Shown here in pieces: positions 6,203 to 12,940 of a stretch of DNA of 12,940 nt. Position 1 is the stretch's first letter; every line of letters starts with the position of its first letter. The translations under genes were made by a program, and so were the position numbers. The stretch is taken from NCBI GenBank assembly GCA_905479545.1, contig CAJQNE010000492.1, positions 1 through 12,940 on the forward strand, in the 5' to 3' direction. Below the pieces are notes generated by a model, which saw only the letters and a program-made list of their open reading frames with translations, made no database searches and had not been told where the DNA came from. The stretch comes from an uncultured Gammaproteobacteria bacterium (GTDB lineage Bacteria; Pseudomonadota; Gammaproteobacteria; CAJQNE01).

Positions 6203-6434
6203 CAAAACCCAGCCGGATTTTCGTTGAGGAACGCGCTTCGATAAAAGCATTCGATAGCTTCGGTAGGGATAGGAAATTCGCCAACGTTTGCCTGAGCGCT
6301 GCACAGCAGCGAAAAGTTTCAATGCCCTGCGGCTAACCGGCTTAGACGGTTTAACGTCATTCGTGAATTCGTCGGATTAACAAACACTAATGGCACCACC
6401 TCGCCACATCGCTTCTTGGTTTGCCTGTCGTTTT
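6203..6434. other. Gene-free spacer after the fibre cluster
   Basis: No credible gene. It holds a small 6-bp hairpin CGCTGC-ACA-GCAGCG at 6297-6311 without a T-tract, and a 17-nt inverted match (6406-6422) to 253-269 at the junction of repeat copies 1 and 2. I see no clear terminator for the fibre cluster. Confidence 0.55.
6406..6422 (-). repeat. 17-nt inverted match to 253-269
   Basis: The 17 bases here are the exact reverse complement of 253-269, at the boundary between repeat copies 1 and 2. The fibre cluster therefore lies between the two halves of a distant inverted repeat. It may be a fragment of an inverted copy of the structured repeat. Confidence 0.7.
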
Positions 6435-6435
6435 A

Positions 6436-6518
6436 CCGTAGGCCAGCATCACGAAGTATGCTGACATTGCTGGGTTTACGCTGGCTATGTCGGGTTGCAG
6501 ACGAACCCCGGCCTACGG
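6436..6518. repeat. REP/BIME-like branched palindrome
   Basis: CCGTAGGCC (6436-6444) and GGCCTACGG (6510-6518) form a perfect 9-bp closing stem. Inside it is a hairpin CAGCAT (6444-6449) with ATGCTG (6458-6463), and an imperfect arm built from CGGGTT (6491-6496) and AACCCC (6504-6509). The overall plan resembles extragenic palindromic elements of proteobacteria. It abuts copy 3 of the structured repeat. Confidence 0.6.
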
Positions 6519-6702
6519 AACATGCCCGCAAGAGGCGGTGTTGCGCAGCGACGAGCCGGTGAGAAATGCCGTCTGGAATCGGCCAGCCGCGGAGGTTTTT
6601 TGAGAACAGGCCGCGAAGGGTTGCCAATAGGTGGACGTGTGGCACTTACCGCTGAGGCACGGCACCTCGTCGGGAAACCCTCAAAAACCTGAGTAGCGAG
6701 GG

Positions 6703-6802
6703 TGAGGAGAGACCGTTATGCCCAAAGGCATAACGCAGCTCGACGAACGCCGCTCCATGGACGGTGGGGGCGGAGTGACTGACCACGGATGGTTTTAGCG
6801 AC
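6703..6802. other. 100-bp segment present only in repeat copy 3
   Basis: Copies 1 and 2 read GAGGGAACCC without a break. In copy 3 the two halves, GAGGG (6698-6702) and AACCC (6803-6807), are separated by exactly 100 bp. The segment contains a perfect 8-bp hairpin GTTATGCC-CAAA-GGCATAAC at 6715-6734. It may be an insertion, or an arm lost from copies 1 and 2. Confidence 0.65.
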
Positions 6803-6842
6803 AACCCTAACGGGCGATAACTCCGGTAAGTATTTTTTGGTG

Positions 6843-6864
6843 CCTTTTTGATCCTTCAAAAAGG
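6843..6864. other. 9-bp hairpin with TCCT loop (repeat copy 3)
   Basis: CCTTTTTGA-TCCT-TCAAAAAGG, identical to the copy 2 hairpin. Confidence 0.8.
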
Positions 6865-6960
6865 ACACTCGCCCAACAAAGGGCGAAACCGATGTTCTGA
6901 TGTAAGGACTTCGTAAGGCGAGCGGTAGCGAAAACTAAAATACAGACCACCGCCCTACCC

Positions 6961-6987
6961 GCACTTCGACGAGCTCAGTGTGAACGG
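6961..6987. repeat. Short widespread extragenic repeat (GAGCTC...GTGTGAACGG type)
   Basis: The reverse strand reads CCGTTCACACTGAGCTCGTC then GAAG. This resembles the CCGTTC-CTGAGC-GTCGAAG motif found between genes in many bacterial genomes. It lies directly downstream of the small exported-protein gene, where it may help end or protect the message. Recognition is from general knowledge and was not searched. Confidence 0.45.
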
Positions 6988-6996
6988 TTTTTCGGA

Positions 6997-7437
6997 CTAT
7001 TTAATAGTCATAATCCGCGTGGTGTAAATCGGCTTGCGCTTGCCGTTGTCTGCGGTGTCATACACCTTAAAAAACACCCCACCTTCAGGCATTTCGCCGC
7101 CGAATAAAGCGACAGCGGTGTAAACGTAGTTATCTTCGTCAGCTTCTACCGGCTGCAGTGTAATTGTGTCGAACTTACGGGTATTGCTATCAAGTAAATC
7201 CACTTCGACCTTGTGCAATCCTTCGTCAGCAATAATATTCAATACGAACGCCCCCCGTAACTCCTTCTCGCCTGCTTTCATTACATTAAAAATCCGGTCC
7301 GGCTGAATATTGCCATCGTCATTTTTAAGTTCGTTGCAGAAATACGAATTGGTAACGTACATCGGTAAACGATAGCGACCGGCGGTGGCCGGCAACGCGA
7401 CAATGGCAAGAAGGGTGATCAGTAGAAATTTCTTCAT
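6997..7437 (-). CDS. Small exported protein, unrecognised
   Basis: 146 residues. The ATG at 7437 is preferred over an upstream in-frame ATG because GGAG lies about 8 nt before it and it gives a clean signal peptide (MKKFLLITLLAIVALPATAG, 20 residues). The mature protein of about 126 residues is beta-rich and mildly charged, with one cysteine (Cys34) and no membrane segment, so a soluble periplasmic or secreted protein is expected. The LNIIADEGLHKVEVDLLDSN and FFKVYDTADNGKR segments suggest an Ig-like/E-set sandwich, but I cannot name a family. It is transcribed in the same direction as murU and lies downstream of it. The gap of 115 nt carries its own promoter candidate, so it may be independent. 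There is no evidence tying it to the fibre cluster, which lies on the other strand. Confidence 0.75.
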   Translation of the reverse strand: MKKFLLITLLAIVALPATAGRYRLPMYVTNSYFCNELKNDDGNIQPDRIFNVMKAGEKELRGAFVLNIIADEGLHKVEVDLLDSNTRKFDTITLQPVEADEDNYVYTAVALFGGEMPEGGVFFKVYDTADNGKRKPIYTTRIMTIK

Positions 7438-7461
7438 GGTGGTTTCTCCGGGGCGCAACGT

Positions 7462-7477
7462 TAGTGATGACTCACTA
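7462..7477. promoter_or_regulatory. Palindrome in the leader of the small exported-protein gene
   Basis: TAGTGA-TGAC-TCACTA is a perfect 6-bp inverted repeat between the candidate -10 box (7486-7491, minus strand) and the ribosome site. It could be an operator or a leader hairpin. Confidence 0.35.
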
Positions 7478-7485
7478 CGGCACTC

Positions 7486-7513
7486 GTTATAGTTCAGGTT
7501 AATGGCGGTGAAA
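7486..7513 (-). promoter_or_regulatory. Candidate sigma-70 promoter for the small exported-protein gene
   Basis: On the minus strand, TATAAC (7491-7486) is a good -10 match. A weak -35, TTTCAC (7513-7508), lies 16 nt upstream. The call rests mainly on the -10 box. Confidence 0.3.
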
Positions 7514-7552
7514 GGCTCGCGTGCTTGGACGGCTTTTTACCGTATTTGTTCG

Positions 7553-8242
7553 CTAAGTTCTTTGTATTTTTGTGTTCGCATGTTCTTGCTGCAAGGCAGC
7601 TAAGCGCTCAGGCGTGCCGATATCACGCCAATCGCCGCTATACAGTTCGCCACTGGCACGCCCTTCGGCGATGGCTGTACGCAATAGTGGTGCGAGTGGA
7701 AAACGGCCTGCTGGCTCATTGGCCACCAGCTCTGGCCGGTACAGACCAATACCGGAATAGGTATAGCGCGGTTCGCCAGCTGCCACCAACTGCTGCTCCT
7801 GCAGCGCAAAATCACCGCGAGGATGCTGCGCCGGGTTCGGCACTAATACCAAGTGAAATAGCTGTTTTGCCGCTAGCTCACGCTCAAACAGTTGAGCAAA
7901 AGGGTAGTCAGTCCATACATCACCATTAACCAGCAAAAACGGCGCATCGCCGAGCAACGGCAATGCATGCTGCAGCGCCCCGCCCGTTTCCAACGCACCA
8001 GGTGGTTCTGGCGAATACTGAATGTCAATATTGTAACGGCTACCGTCGCCAAGCTTTTCGGGCAACAACTCACCGAGCCAGCCGGTGTTAATAATCAGCT
8101 CAGAACAGCCCGCTGCTTGCAGCCGGATAATATGGTGCTCGATCAGGGTTTTATCGCCTACCGGTAACAATGGCTTCGGCAACGCATCGGTTAACGGCCG
8201 CATGCGCTCGCCACGGCCTGCGGCCAGTATCATCGCTTTCAT
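7553..8242 (-). CDS. murU: N-acetylmuramate alpha-1-phosphate uridylyltransferase MurU
   Basis: 229 residues. A sugar-nucleotidyltransferase that converts MurNAc-1-phosphate plus UTP to UDP-MurNAc in the cytoplasm. This is the shortcut for recycling peptidoglycan sugars that bypasses de novo synthesis and so the fosfomycin target. The N-terminal pyrophosphorylase signature is LAAGRGERMRPLT (6-18), with PKPLLPV (22-28). ALETGGAL (83-90) and VNGDVW (105-110, metal-binding Asp108) follow, and GDWRDIGTPERL closes the chain. Length fits MurU and is shorter than glucose-1-phosphate thymidylyltransferases. AGGGAG lies 8 nt before the ATG. The start is 15 nt after the amgK stop, so the two are co-transcribed. 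Pairing with AmgK, which makes its substrate, supports MurU over other nucleotidyltransferases. Confidence 0.92.
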   Translation of the reverse strand: MKAMILAAGRGERMRPLTDALPKPLLPVGDKTLIEHHIIRLQAAGCSELIINTGWLGELLPEKLGDGSRYNIDIQYSPEPPGALETGGALQHALPLLGDAPFLLVNGDVWTDYPFAQLFERELAAKQLFHLVLVPNPAQHPRGDFALQEQQLVAAGEPRYTYSGIGLYRPELVANEPAGRFPLAPLLRTAIAEGRASGELYSGDWRDIGTPERLAALQQEHANTKIQRT

Positions 8243-8257
8243 TAACGCAACTCCCTG

Positions 8258-9292
8258 TTAGTTGATGCTGCCGGCTTTCGCCGCCAAAGCTGGCAGCAGC
8301 ACAGCGCTCAACCAATCGGCAAAGGGTGCCAGCTCAGCATAGTGCTCACCGAGCTCAACGATATAACCCAGCGTCCGTGGCACATCCGGCAGATACCCGG
8401 GCTTGCCATCGCGAATGAACAACCGGGCAAAAATACCAGCGGCCTTCAGCTGCCGCTGCGCGCCCATCAGGTCAAATTCCCGCAGTGATACCTTCGCCAA
8501 GCCAGCCTCGACGGCACTGTCGTTGTAATAAGCCAGCCACGCCAGTGTTTGCTCGCGCGGCCAGCTGACATAACAATCTTTTAGCAACGACACTAGGTCG
8601 TAACTCGCCGGCCCGGCAACGGCATCCTGAAAATCCAGAATACCGGGGCTGGCAATTTTCGCGGCTGGTGCAAAGTCTTCGGCCTCCGCGCTGCAAACCA
8701 TGAGGTTGCGACTGTGATAGTCCCGATGCACGTAAACCGGCGGCTGAGCCAACGCATTTGCAACCATGGTATCGCTGACCTGCTGCCAGAGCTCAGCGTC
8801 TAGTGATAAGCCGAGATGCTGCTCCACCAGCCACTCAGGGAACAACTGCATTTCACGGCGCAATAACGGCTCGTCATAAGCGGGTAGCGATGCGCAGGGT
8901 TGCTGCTGCTGCAGAATGAGAGCGTCAATTGCAGCGCGATAAAGGCTATCCGCCGTACCGGGATTCAGCTGCGCAAAATAGGTATCAACGCCAAGGTCTG
9001 ACAACAACAGCAAGCCCCGCTCCACATCACTCGCCAACACCTGCGGCACCCGCAAACCCGCGGCGGCGAACTCACTGGCCCGGACAATGAACGGTCGACA
9101 ATCTTCTTGTGGCGGCGGCGCATCCATCACAATCAGCGTCTCGCCAGAACCAAGCACCAACCGAAAATAGCGGCGAAAACTGGCATCTGCCGATGCTGGC
9201 GCGAGGTCGTAATCGGCTGTACCAGCGATAGCAGGCAGTTCGGCGGCGAGCCACTTTTTCAACAAATCGAGGCGATCGTCAGGTGCGTTCAT
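8258..9292 (-). CDS. amgK: Anomeric MurNAc/GlcNAc kinase AmgK
   Basis: 344 residues. A cytoplasmic aminoglycoside-phosphotransferase-fold kinase that phosphorylates MurNAc (and GlcNAc) at the anomeric carbon, supplying MurU. The nucleotide-binding N-lobe spans about 1-100 (SFRRYFRLVL and ETLIVMDAPP). The catalytic loop is HRDYHSRN (189-196; Asp191, Asn196), and the metal-binding motif is LDFQDA (219-224; Asp220). The C-terminal helical lobe is complete. First gene of the minus-strand unit with murU, divergent from lptD across 105 bp. This is the P. aeruginosa arrangement and supports the call. No strong ribosome site precedes the ATG. Confidence 0.93.
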   Translation of the reverse strand: MNAPDDRLDLLKKWLAAELPAIAGTADYDLAPASADASFRRYFRLVLGSGETLIVMDAPPPQEDCRPFIVRASEFAAAGLRVPQVLASDVERGLLLLSDLGVDTYFAQLNPGTADSLYRAAIDALILQQQQPCASLPAYDEPLLRREMQLFPEWLVEQHLGLSLDAELWQQVSDTMVANALAQPPVYVHRDYHSRNLMVCSAEAEDFAPAAKIASPGILDFQDAVAGPASYDLVSLLKDCYVSWPREQTLAWLAYYNDSAVEAGLAKVSLREFDLMGAQRQLKAAGIFARLFIRDGKPGYLPDVPRTLGYIVELGEHYAELAPFADWLSAVLLPALAAKAGSIN

Positions 9293-9397
9293 AGGGTGCG
9301 GTGGTTAGCGAAAAGACGCCGAATGGTAGCAGCCGGATTTCAATAAAACCGCCAATATGCCAATGTTCGCCTCCAAGCCCCTGAATACTGCGTTATT
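9293..9397. promoter_or_regulatory. Divergent intergenic region amgK / lptD
   Basis: 105 bp between divergent starts must hold or overlap both promoters. I could not find a pair of hexamers on either strand good enough to call. Two ATG codons (9357, 9363) lie upstream of lptD but in another frame, which matters for its start. Confidence 0.5.
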
Positions 9398-11650
9398 TTG
9401 TTGCGACTTTTCCCTGCTGCTGTTGCTACAGCACTCTTTTTTTGCGAGTTGGCTGCTGCCCAGAACCCGTCTGTAAATGACGAAGTTTATAACTCGGCTA
9501 GCCGCGAGCGTACGTCCCGGCCAGCCCTCTGCGGCAACCCGAGCGGGCCTTTTTCGGCTGGCGACTTACCGTTCGAACCAGAAATTCAGGTCGAGGCCGA
9601 CTCGGTCTCGGTATCGCCCGACGGTGCATCGAGCTTTAAAGGCAACGTCGAACTGCGCTTTGAACAGCGCATTTTGAATGCCGGAGAAATGACCTACGAC
9701 CGCGAGCAGGAAATATTGCGCTCGCGCGGCGGTATCAATTATCGCGACACGCAGGTATCAGTTCAGGGCGAATCGCTAACCTTGGACGCAGGCCAACGGA
9801 GCGTTGAATTTACCGAAGCAGATTTCTCGCTGGCTGACACCGGCGCACGGGGCAAGGCTAAACGTCTTGCAGTCGCAAATAATGGCTATACCGAGCTTAA
9901 CGATTCGGGCTACAGCACGTGCCCGGGTGAAAACCCCGATTGGCAAATCGTCGCTAGCAAAATAACCATCGACACCGAAGAAGACATTGGCACCGCACGC
10001 AATGCACGGCTGAATTTTAAGGGCGTACCGGTTCTGTACTTGCCTTACATCTCATTCCCAACCAGCAGTAAGCGCAAGTCTGGCCTGCTATTGCCACGCC
10101 TCGGCTCCTCGAACGAAACCGGCCTCGATATCGCCCAGCCTTACTACTGGAATATCGCGCCGAATAAGGACGCGACCATTACCCCGCGTTTTTTGAGTGA
10201 TCGCGGACTGAAACTCGATACTGAGTTCCGTTACCTGACTGAGCGCCACGAAGGCGAGCTCAGGTTTGACTTCCTGCCTAATGACGAACGCTTTGAAGGC
10301 AGCCGTAGCTTATTGAGTTATCACCAGCTAAGCCGCTTCAATGACCGCCTGGAAGCCGAAATTGACTACGCCCGTGCCAGCGACAACGAATATTTATCCG
10401 ACTATGGCAACAGCCTCGATTTGGCCAGCACCAGCTTTTTGCAGCAACAAATTGAAGGCCGCTACTACGCCGACTGGTACCGTATTACTGCTGCAGTAGA
10501 GCAGTACCAATTGCTCGACAATACCGTGACTAATGCGGATGACGAGCCCTACAGCCTGTTGCCACGAGTCCATTTCGCCGGCCTTCGCTCACTTGGCGGC
10601 TACTGGCAACTCCAGCTCGACGCTGACGCCGTCAACTTTCAGGAATCCAGCCAGGACATTAGCTCAACAACCAGCCAGGGTGATCGCGCCACAGGTAGTC
10701 GGTTTGACCTTTACCCCAAGCTTCTCTGGAACTACCGAAAGCCTGGCTTCTACATTGAGCCAAGCGTTGGCTGGCGCAGCACCGTTTATAAACTTAGCGG
10801 CAACGACAGCGGTAACTCACAGACGCGTGACCTGCCGATTGCGAAAGTTGACGCAGGCTTGGTATTCGAACGCAATATCAACATCGGGCCACTAGAGCGA
10901 ACGCAGACATTTGAGCCACGCTTGCAGTACCTCTACGTCGGCCGTCGTGACCAGAATGACCTGCCTTTATTTGATACCGCAGTACCGGACTTTAATATTA
11001 GCCGGGTATTCGCTGAGAACCGGCTTATCGGTGTCGACCGCATCAGCAGCGCCCGACGTGTGTCGCTGGGCGCTACCAGCCGCTTTCTGCGACCGGATGG
11101 CCGCGAGACCTTGCGCTTGCAACTGGCTCAAGCGATAGACCTCGACGACACCAACATTGACATTCTCGGCACGACCGGCCGACGGTCTGACCTGATTTTT
11201 GCAGCGACCTCAATACCTAACGACAATTGGCGCGGCACAGTCGAGCTGCACTATGACAGCAACGACAATCGCTTTGTCCGCAACGCCTTTCAGGTGGGTT
11301 ATTACAGCGGCGAGCGATTAGTCAATATCGGTTACCGGTCGCGTCGCGAGCCCATTAAGCTGGAGCAAACCGATGTCTCCTTTGCCTGGCCGATCAATGA
11401 GCGCTGGCGCGCCGTCGGCCGCTGGAATTATTCGCTCGAAGATCACGCGACGATAGAAAGCTTAGCCGGCTTTGAATATCAAAGCTGTTGCTACGCTGCG
11501 CGAACCGTACTACGCCGCTTCCGTGAACCAGGCAGCGGCGAACTGGACTACCGATTGTTCTTCGAATTGGAACTTCGTGGCCTAACTGCTATCGGAAACC
11601 GGGTCGAGTCAGTACTGGAACGTGGTATTCTTGGCTATGGCGGTCGCTAG
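9398..11650 (+). CDS. lptD: LPS-assembly protein LptD
   Basis: 750 residues as read from TTG 9398. Outer-membrane barrel that with lipoprotein LptE inserts LPS into the outer leaflet. Signal peptide about 1-21. N-terminal LptA-like jellyroll at about 62-200 (IQVEADSVSVSPDG, FKGNVELRFEQRILNAGEM), then GVPVLYLPYISFP leading into the barrel to the C-terminus. Cys45, Cys175 and the adjacent Cys697-Cys698 match the four-cysteine pattern that forms the two disulfides of LptD. Length is close to E. coli LptD (784). The start is uncertain. TTG 9398 has no ribosome site, and no in-frame ATG exists before the stop at 9344. ATG 9363 is in another frame, and one extra T in the TTTT run at 9396-9399 would join it to this frame. 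Followed by surA with a 73-nt gap. Confidence 0.96.
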   Translation: MLRLFPAAVATALFFCELAAAQNPSVNDEVYNSASRERTSRPALCGNPSGPFSAGDLPFEPEIQVEADSVSVSPDGASSFKGNVELRFEQRILNAGEMTYDREQEILRSRGGINYRDTQVSVQGESLTLDAGQRSVEFTEADFSLADTGARGKAKRLAVANNGYTELNDSGYSTCPGENPDWQIVASKITIDTEEDIGTARNARLNFKGVPVLYLPYISFPTSSKRKSGLLLPRLGSSNETGLDIAQPYYWNIAPNKDATITPRFLSDRGLKLDTEFRYLTERHEGELRFDFLPNDERFEGSRSLLSYHQLSRFNDRLEAEIDYARASDNEYLSDYGNSLDLASTSFLQQQIEGRYYADWYRITAAVEQYQLLDNTVTNADDEPYSLLPRVHFAGLRSLGGYWQLQLDADAVNFQESSQDISSTTSQGDRATGSRFDLYPKLLWNYRKPGFYIEPSVGWRSTVYKLSGNDSGNSQTRDLPIAKVDAGLVFERNINIGPLERTQTFEPRLQYLYVGRRDQNDLPLFDTAVPDFNISRVFAENRLIGVDRISSARRVSLGATSRFLRPDGRETLRLQLAQAIDLDDTNIDILGTTGRRSDLIFAATSIPNDNWRGTVELHYDSNDNRFVRNAFQVGYYSGERLVNIGYRSRREPIKLEQTDVSFAWPINERWRAVGRWNYSLEDHATIESLAGFEYQSCCYAARTVLRRFREPGSGELDYRLFFELELRGLTAIGNRVESVLERGILGYGGR

Positions 11651-11723
11651 CCGGATATAACTCTGCGGTAGCGCCACATCGTTGTCCCCTCTTAAATCCC
11701 CCTTAGTTTTGCAGCAAACCATC

Positions 11724-12940
11724 ATGCTTAAAATCCTGTCAATACCTACTCCCACCCGCAACGCACTTTGCGCCGCGCCTTTGCTAATTGCACTGGCCAG
11801 CCCCGCGTTAGCACAACGGTTAGAGACTCGCAGCAGTGCCACTGGCGAAGGTTCTGGCCTGGCGCTCGAGCGCATCGCCGCCATCGTAAACAGCGATGTC
11901 GTGCTGGAATCCGAAGTGGATTCAATGATGAGCGACGTGCAACGCAACATGGCAGAAAAGAAAACCGCGCTGCCGCCGGAGAGTATTCTGCGGGGCCAAA
12001 TAATGGAGCAGCTCATTGTTAGCCGTTTGCAGCTGCAAATGGCTGAGCGCACGGGAATTCAAATTGACGACGACGTTCTTAACGAAGCGATGAAAAATAT
12101 CGCCGAGCAGAATCAACTGTCGCTGTCTGCTTTCGCTGACAAGCTAGCCCGTGAGGGGCTCGACTACCGCCAGTTCCGCGAGCAGGTTCGCGACGACATT
12201 GCGATAAAACAACTGCAGCGCCGCGAACTTGACCGCCGTGTGAGCATTTCTGACCGCGAAGTTGACGACTTTATCGCTAGCATGACTATTCAGGGCCGCG
12301 ACCTACGTGAATACGACCTGCGACACATCCTTGTTTCAGGCCCTCAGGGCGGTTCGCCGCAAAAACGGGCTGCCGCCAAAGCGAAAGCGCAGGAGCTGCG
12401 AGCTCAGGTGTTGGCCGGAGCCGATTTTGGCCAATTAGCGGTCGCTAACTCCGCAGGCCAAAACGCCCTTCAGGGCGGCGAGCTAGGCTGGCGTAAAACC
12501 AGTGAAATCCCGTCACTGTTTGCCACCGCGGTGTCACGGTTGAACAAAGGTGACGTAAGCGCAGTGATCGCCAGCCCCAGCGGTTATCACATCGTGAAAG
12601 TGGCGGATTTACGTGACAGTAACCCCTTTAAGGTCACCGAAAACCTGGTTCGCCACATTCTGGTGAAACCCACCAGCGTGCGCACCAGCGATGAGGCCCG
12701 TGCTCAGGCACAAGAACTGCGCGACCGCATTAAACGCGGCGAGCAGTTTTCTGACGTCGCCAAGCGGTTTTCCGACGATCCCGGCTCTGGCATTAAAGGC
12801 GGCGAACTCGGCTGGAATTCACCCGGCCAGTTTGTGCCGGAATTTGAAGAAGTTATCGAAGCACTGCAAGTTAACGAATTAAGCCCGCCGGTACGTACAC
12901 GCTACGGTTGGCACATTATTGAGCTGCAGGATCGCCGCGA
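11724..12940 (+). CDS. surA: Periplasmic chaperone / peptidyl-prolyl isomerase SurA (3' end cut by window)
   Basis: 405 codons are visible before the window ends, out of about 430 usual for the family. SurA escorts outer-membrane proteins, LptD among them, through the periplasm. Signal peptide 1-30 (ends ALA-Q). Core N-terminal domain at about 45-175 (ERIAAIVNSDVVLESEV, later LDYRQFREQVRDDI). First parvulin domain about 197-297 (LRHILV, GGELGW, GYHIVKV). Second parvulin domain about 308 to the end (VRHILV, FSDDPGSGIKGGELGW, YGWHIIELQDRR). The C-terminal helix lies beyond the window. Second gene after lptD, the common order in this group, with pdxA and ksgA expected next. No strong ribosome site was seen before the ATG. 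Confidence 0.97.
   Translation, partial: MLKILSIPTPTRNALCAAPLLIALASPALAQRLETRSSATGEGSGLALERIAAIVNSDVVLESEVDSMMSDVQRNMAEKKTALPPESILRGQIMEQLIVSRLQLQMAERTGIQIDDDVLNEAMKNIAEQNQLSLSAFADKLAREGLDYRQFREQVRDDIAIKQLQRRELDRRVSISDREVDDFIASMTIQGRDLREYDLRHILVSGPQGGSPQKRAAAKAKAQELRAQVLAGADFGQLAVANSAGQNALQGGELGWRKTSEIPSLFATAVSRLNKGDVSAVIASPSGYHIVKVADLRDSNPFKVTENLVRHILVKPTSVRTSDEARAQAQELRDRIKRGEQFSDVAKRFSDDPGSGIKGGELGWNSPGQFVPEFEEVIEALQVNELSPPVRTRYGWHIIELQDRR

Larger units (their letters stand above)
6535..6950. repeat. Structured dispersed repeat, copy 3, with a 100-bp extra segment
   Basis: Same orientation as copies 1 and 2. It begins with a GTTGC-GCA-GCGAC hairpin (6540-6552, one wobble pair). The closing stem is TTTTTGAG (6597-6604) with CTCAAAAA (6680-6687), where copy 2 has a C-G pair at the fourth position and this copy has T-A. 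A 100-bp segment (6703-6802) interrupts the unit relative to copies 1 and 2. The TCCT hairpin is at 6843-6851/6852-6855/6856-6864 and the 3' outer stem follows with one A/C mismatch. The unit ends near 6950 after the ATACAGACCA landmark. It lies downstream of the fibre cluster, while the other two copies lie upstream. Confidence 0.8.

Noticed and set aside
6433..6692. Short frames on both strands in 6433-6692
   Set aside because: They fall in REP-like and structured-repeat DNA and have no coding signals.

Overview
The window comes from a gammaproteobacterial chromosome, probably Pseudomonadales or Cellvibrionales-like. The main evidence is the right-hand block, where an amgK-murU pair diverges from lptD-surA. 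This is the arrangement known around the P. aeruginosa lptD locus. I cannot name a genus.

Layout. (1) Positions 1-865 have no credible gene. They hold two tandem copies of a highly structured repeat, then a palindrome-rich stretch leading to a GTG start. (2) Positions 866-6202 form one + strand cluster of five exported proteins: an outer-membrane barrel with a C-terminal SdrD_B-like domain, two secreted subunits, a PapD-like periplasmic chaperone, and a third subunit whose start overlaps the chaperone stop (ATGA). It looks like a divergent chaperone/usher-type surface-fibre locus, but the barrel does not read like a textbook usher. It is the best candidate here for an undescribed system. Hairpins lie in the barrel's signal-peptide codons, in the leader of the first subunit, and between the first two subunits. 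(3) Positions 6203-6996 are another gene-free stretch. It holds a REP-like element and a third copy of the same repeat, carrying an extra 100 bp. (4) Positions 6997-7437 (-) encode a small unrecognised exported protein. (5) Positions 7553-9292 (-) encode MurU and AmgK, which recycle peptidoglycan sugars. (6) Positions 9398-12940 (+) encode LptD, which inserts LPS at the outer membrane, and SurA, the periplasmic chaperone known to assist LptD folding. SurA runs off the window.

Working together. Blocks 5 and 6 are conserved envelope-maintenance genes: muropeptide-sugar recycling on one strand, outer-membrane biogenesis on the other. Block 2 looks like an accessory surface-structure locus bracketed by dispersed repeats. 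In the expected scheme, subunits enter the periplasm by Sec, are capped by the PapD-like protein, and leave through the barrel. That scheme is inferred from gene content and family knowledge, and the sequence alone does not prove it. The repeats show compensatory base changes between copies, so the folded form of the element appears to be under selection.
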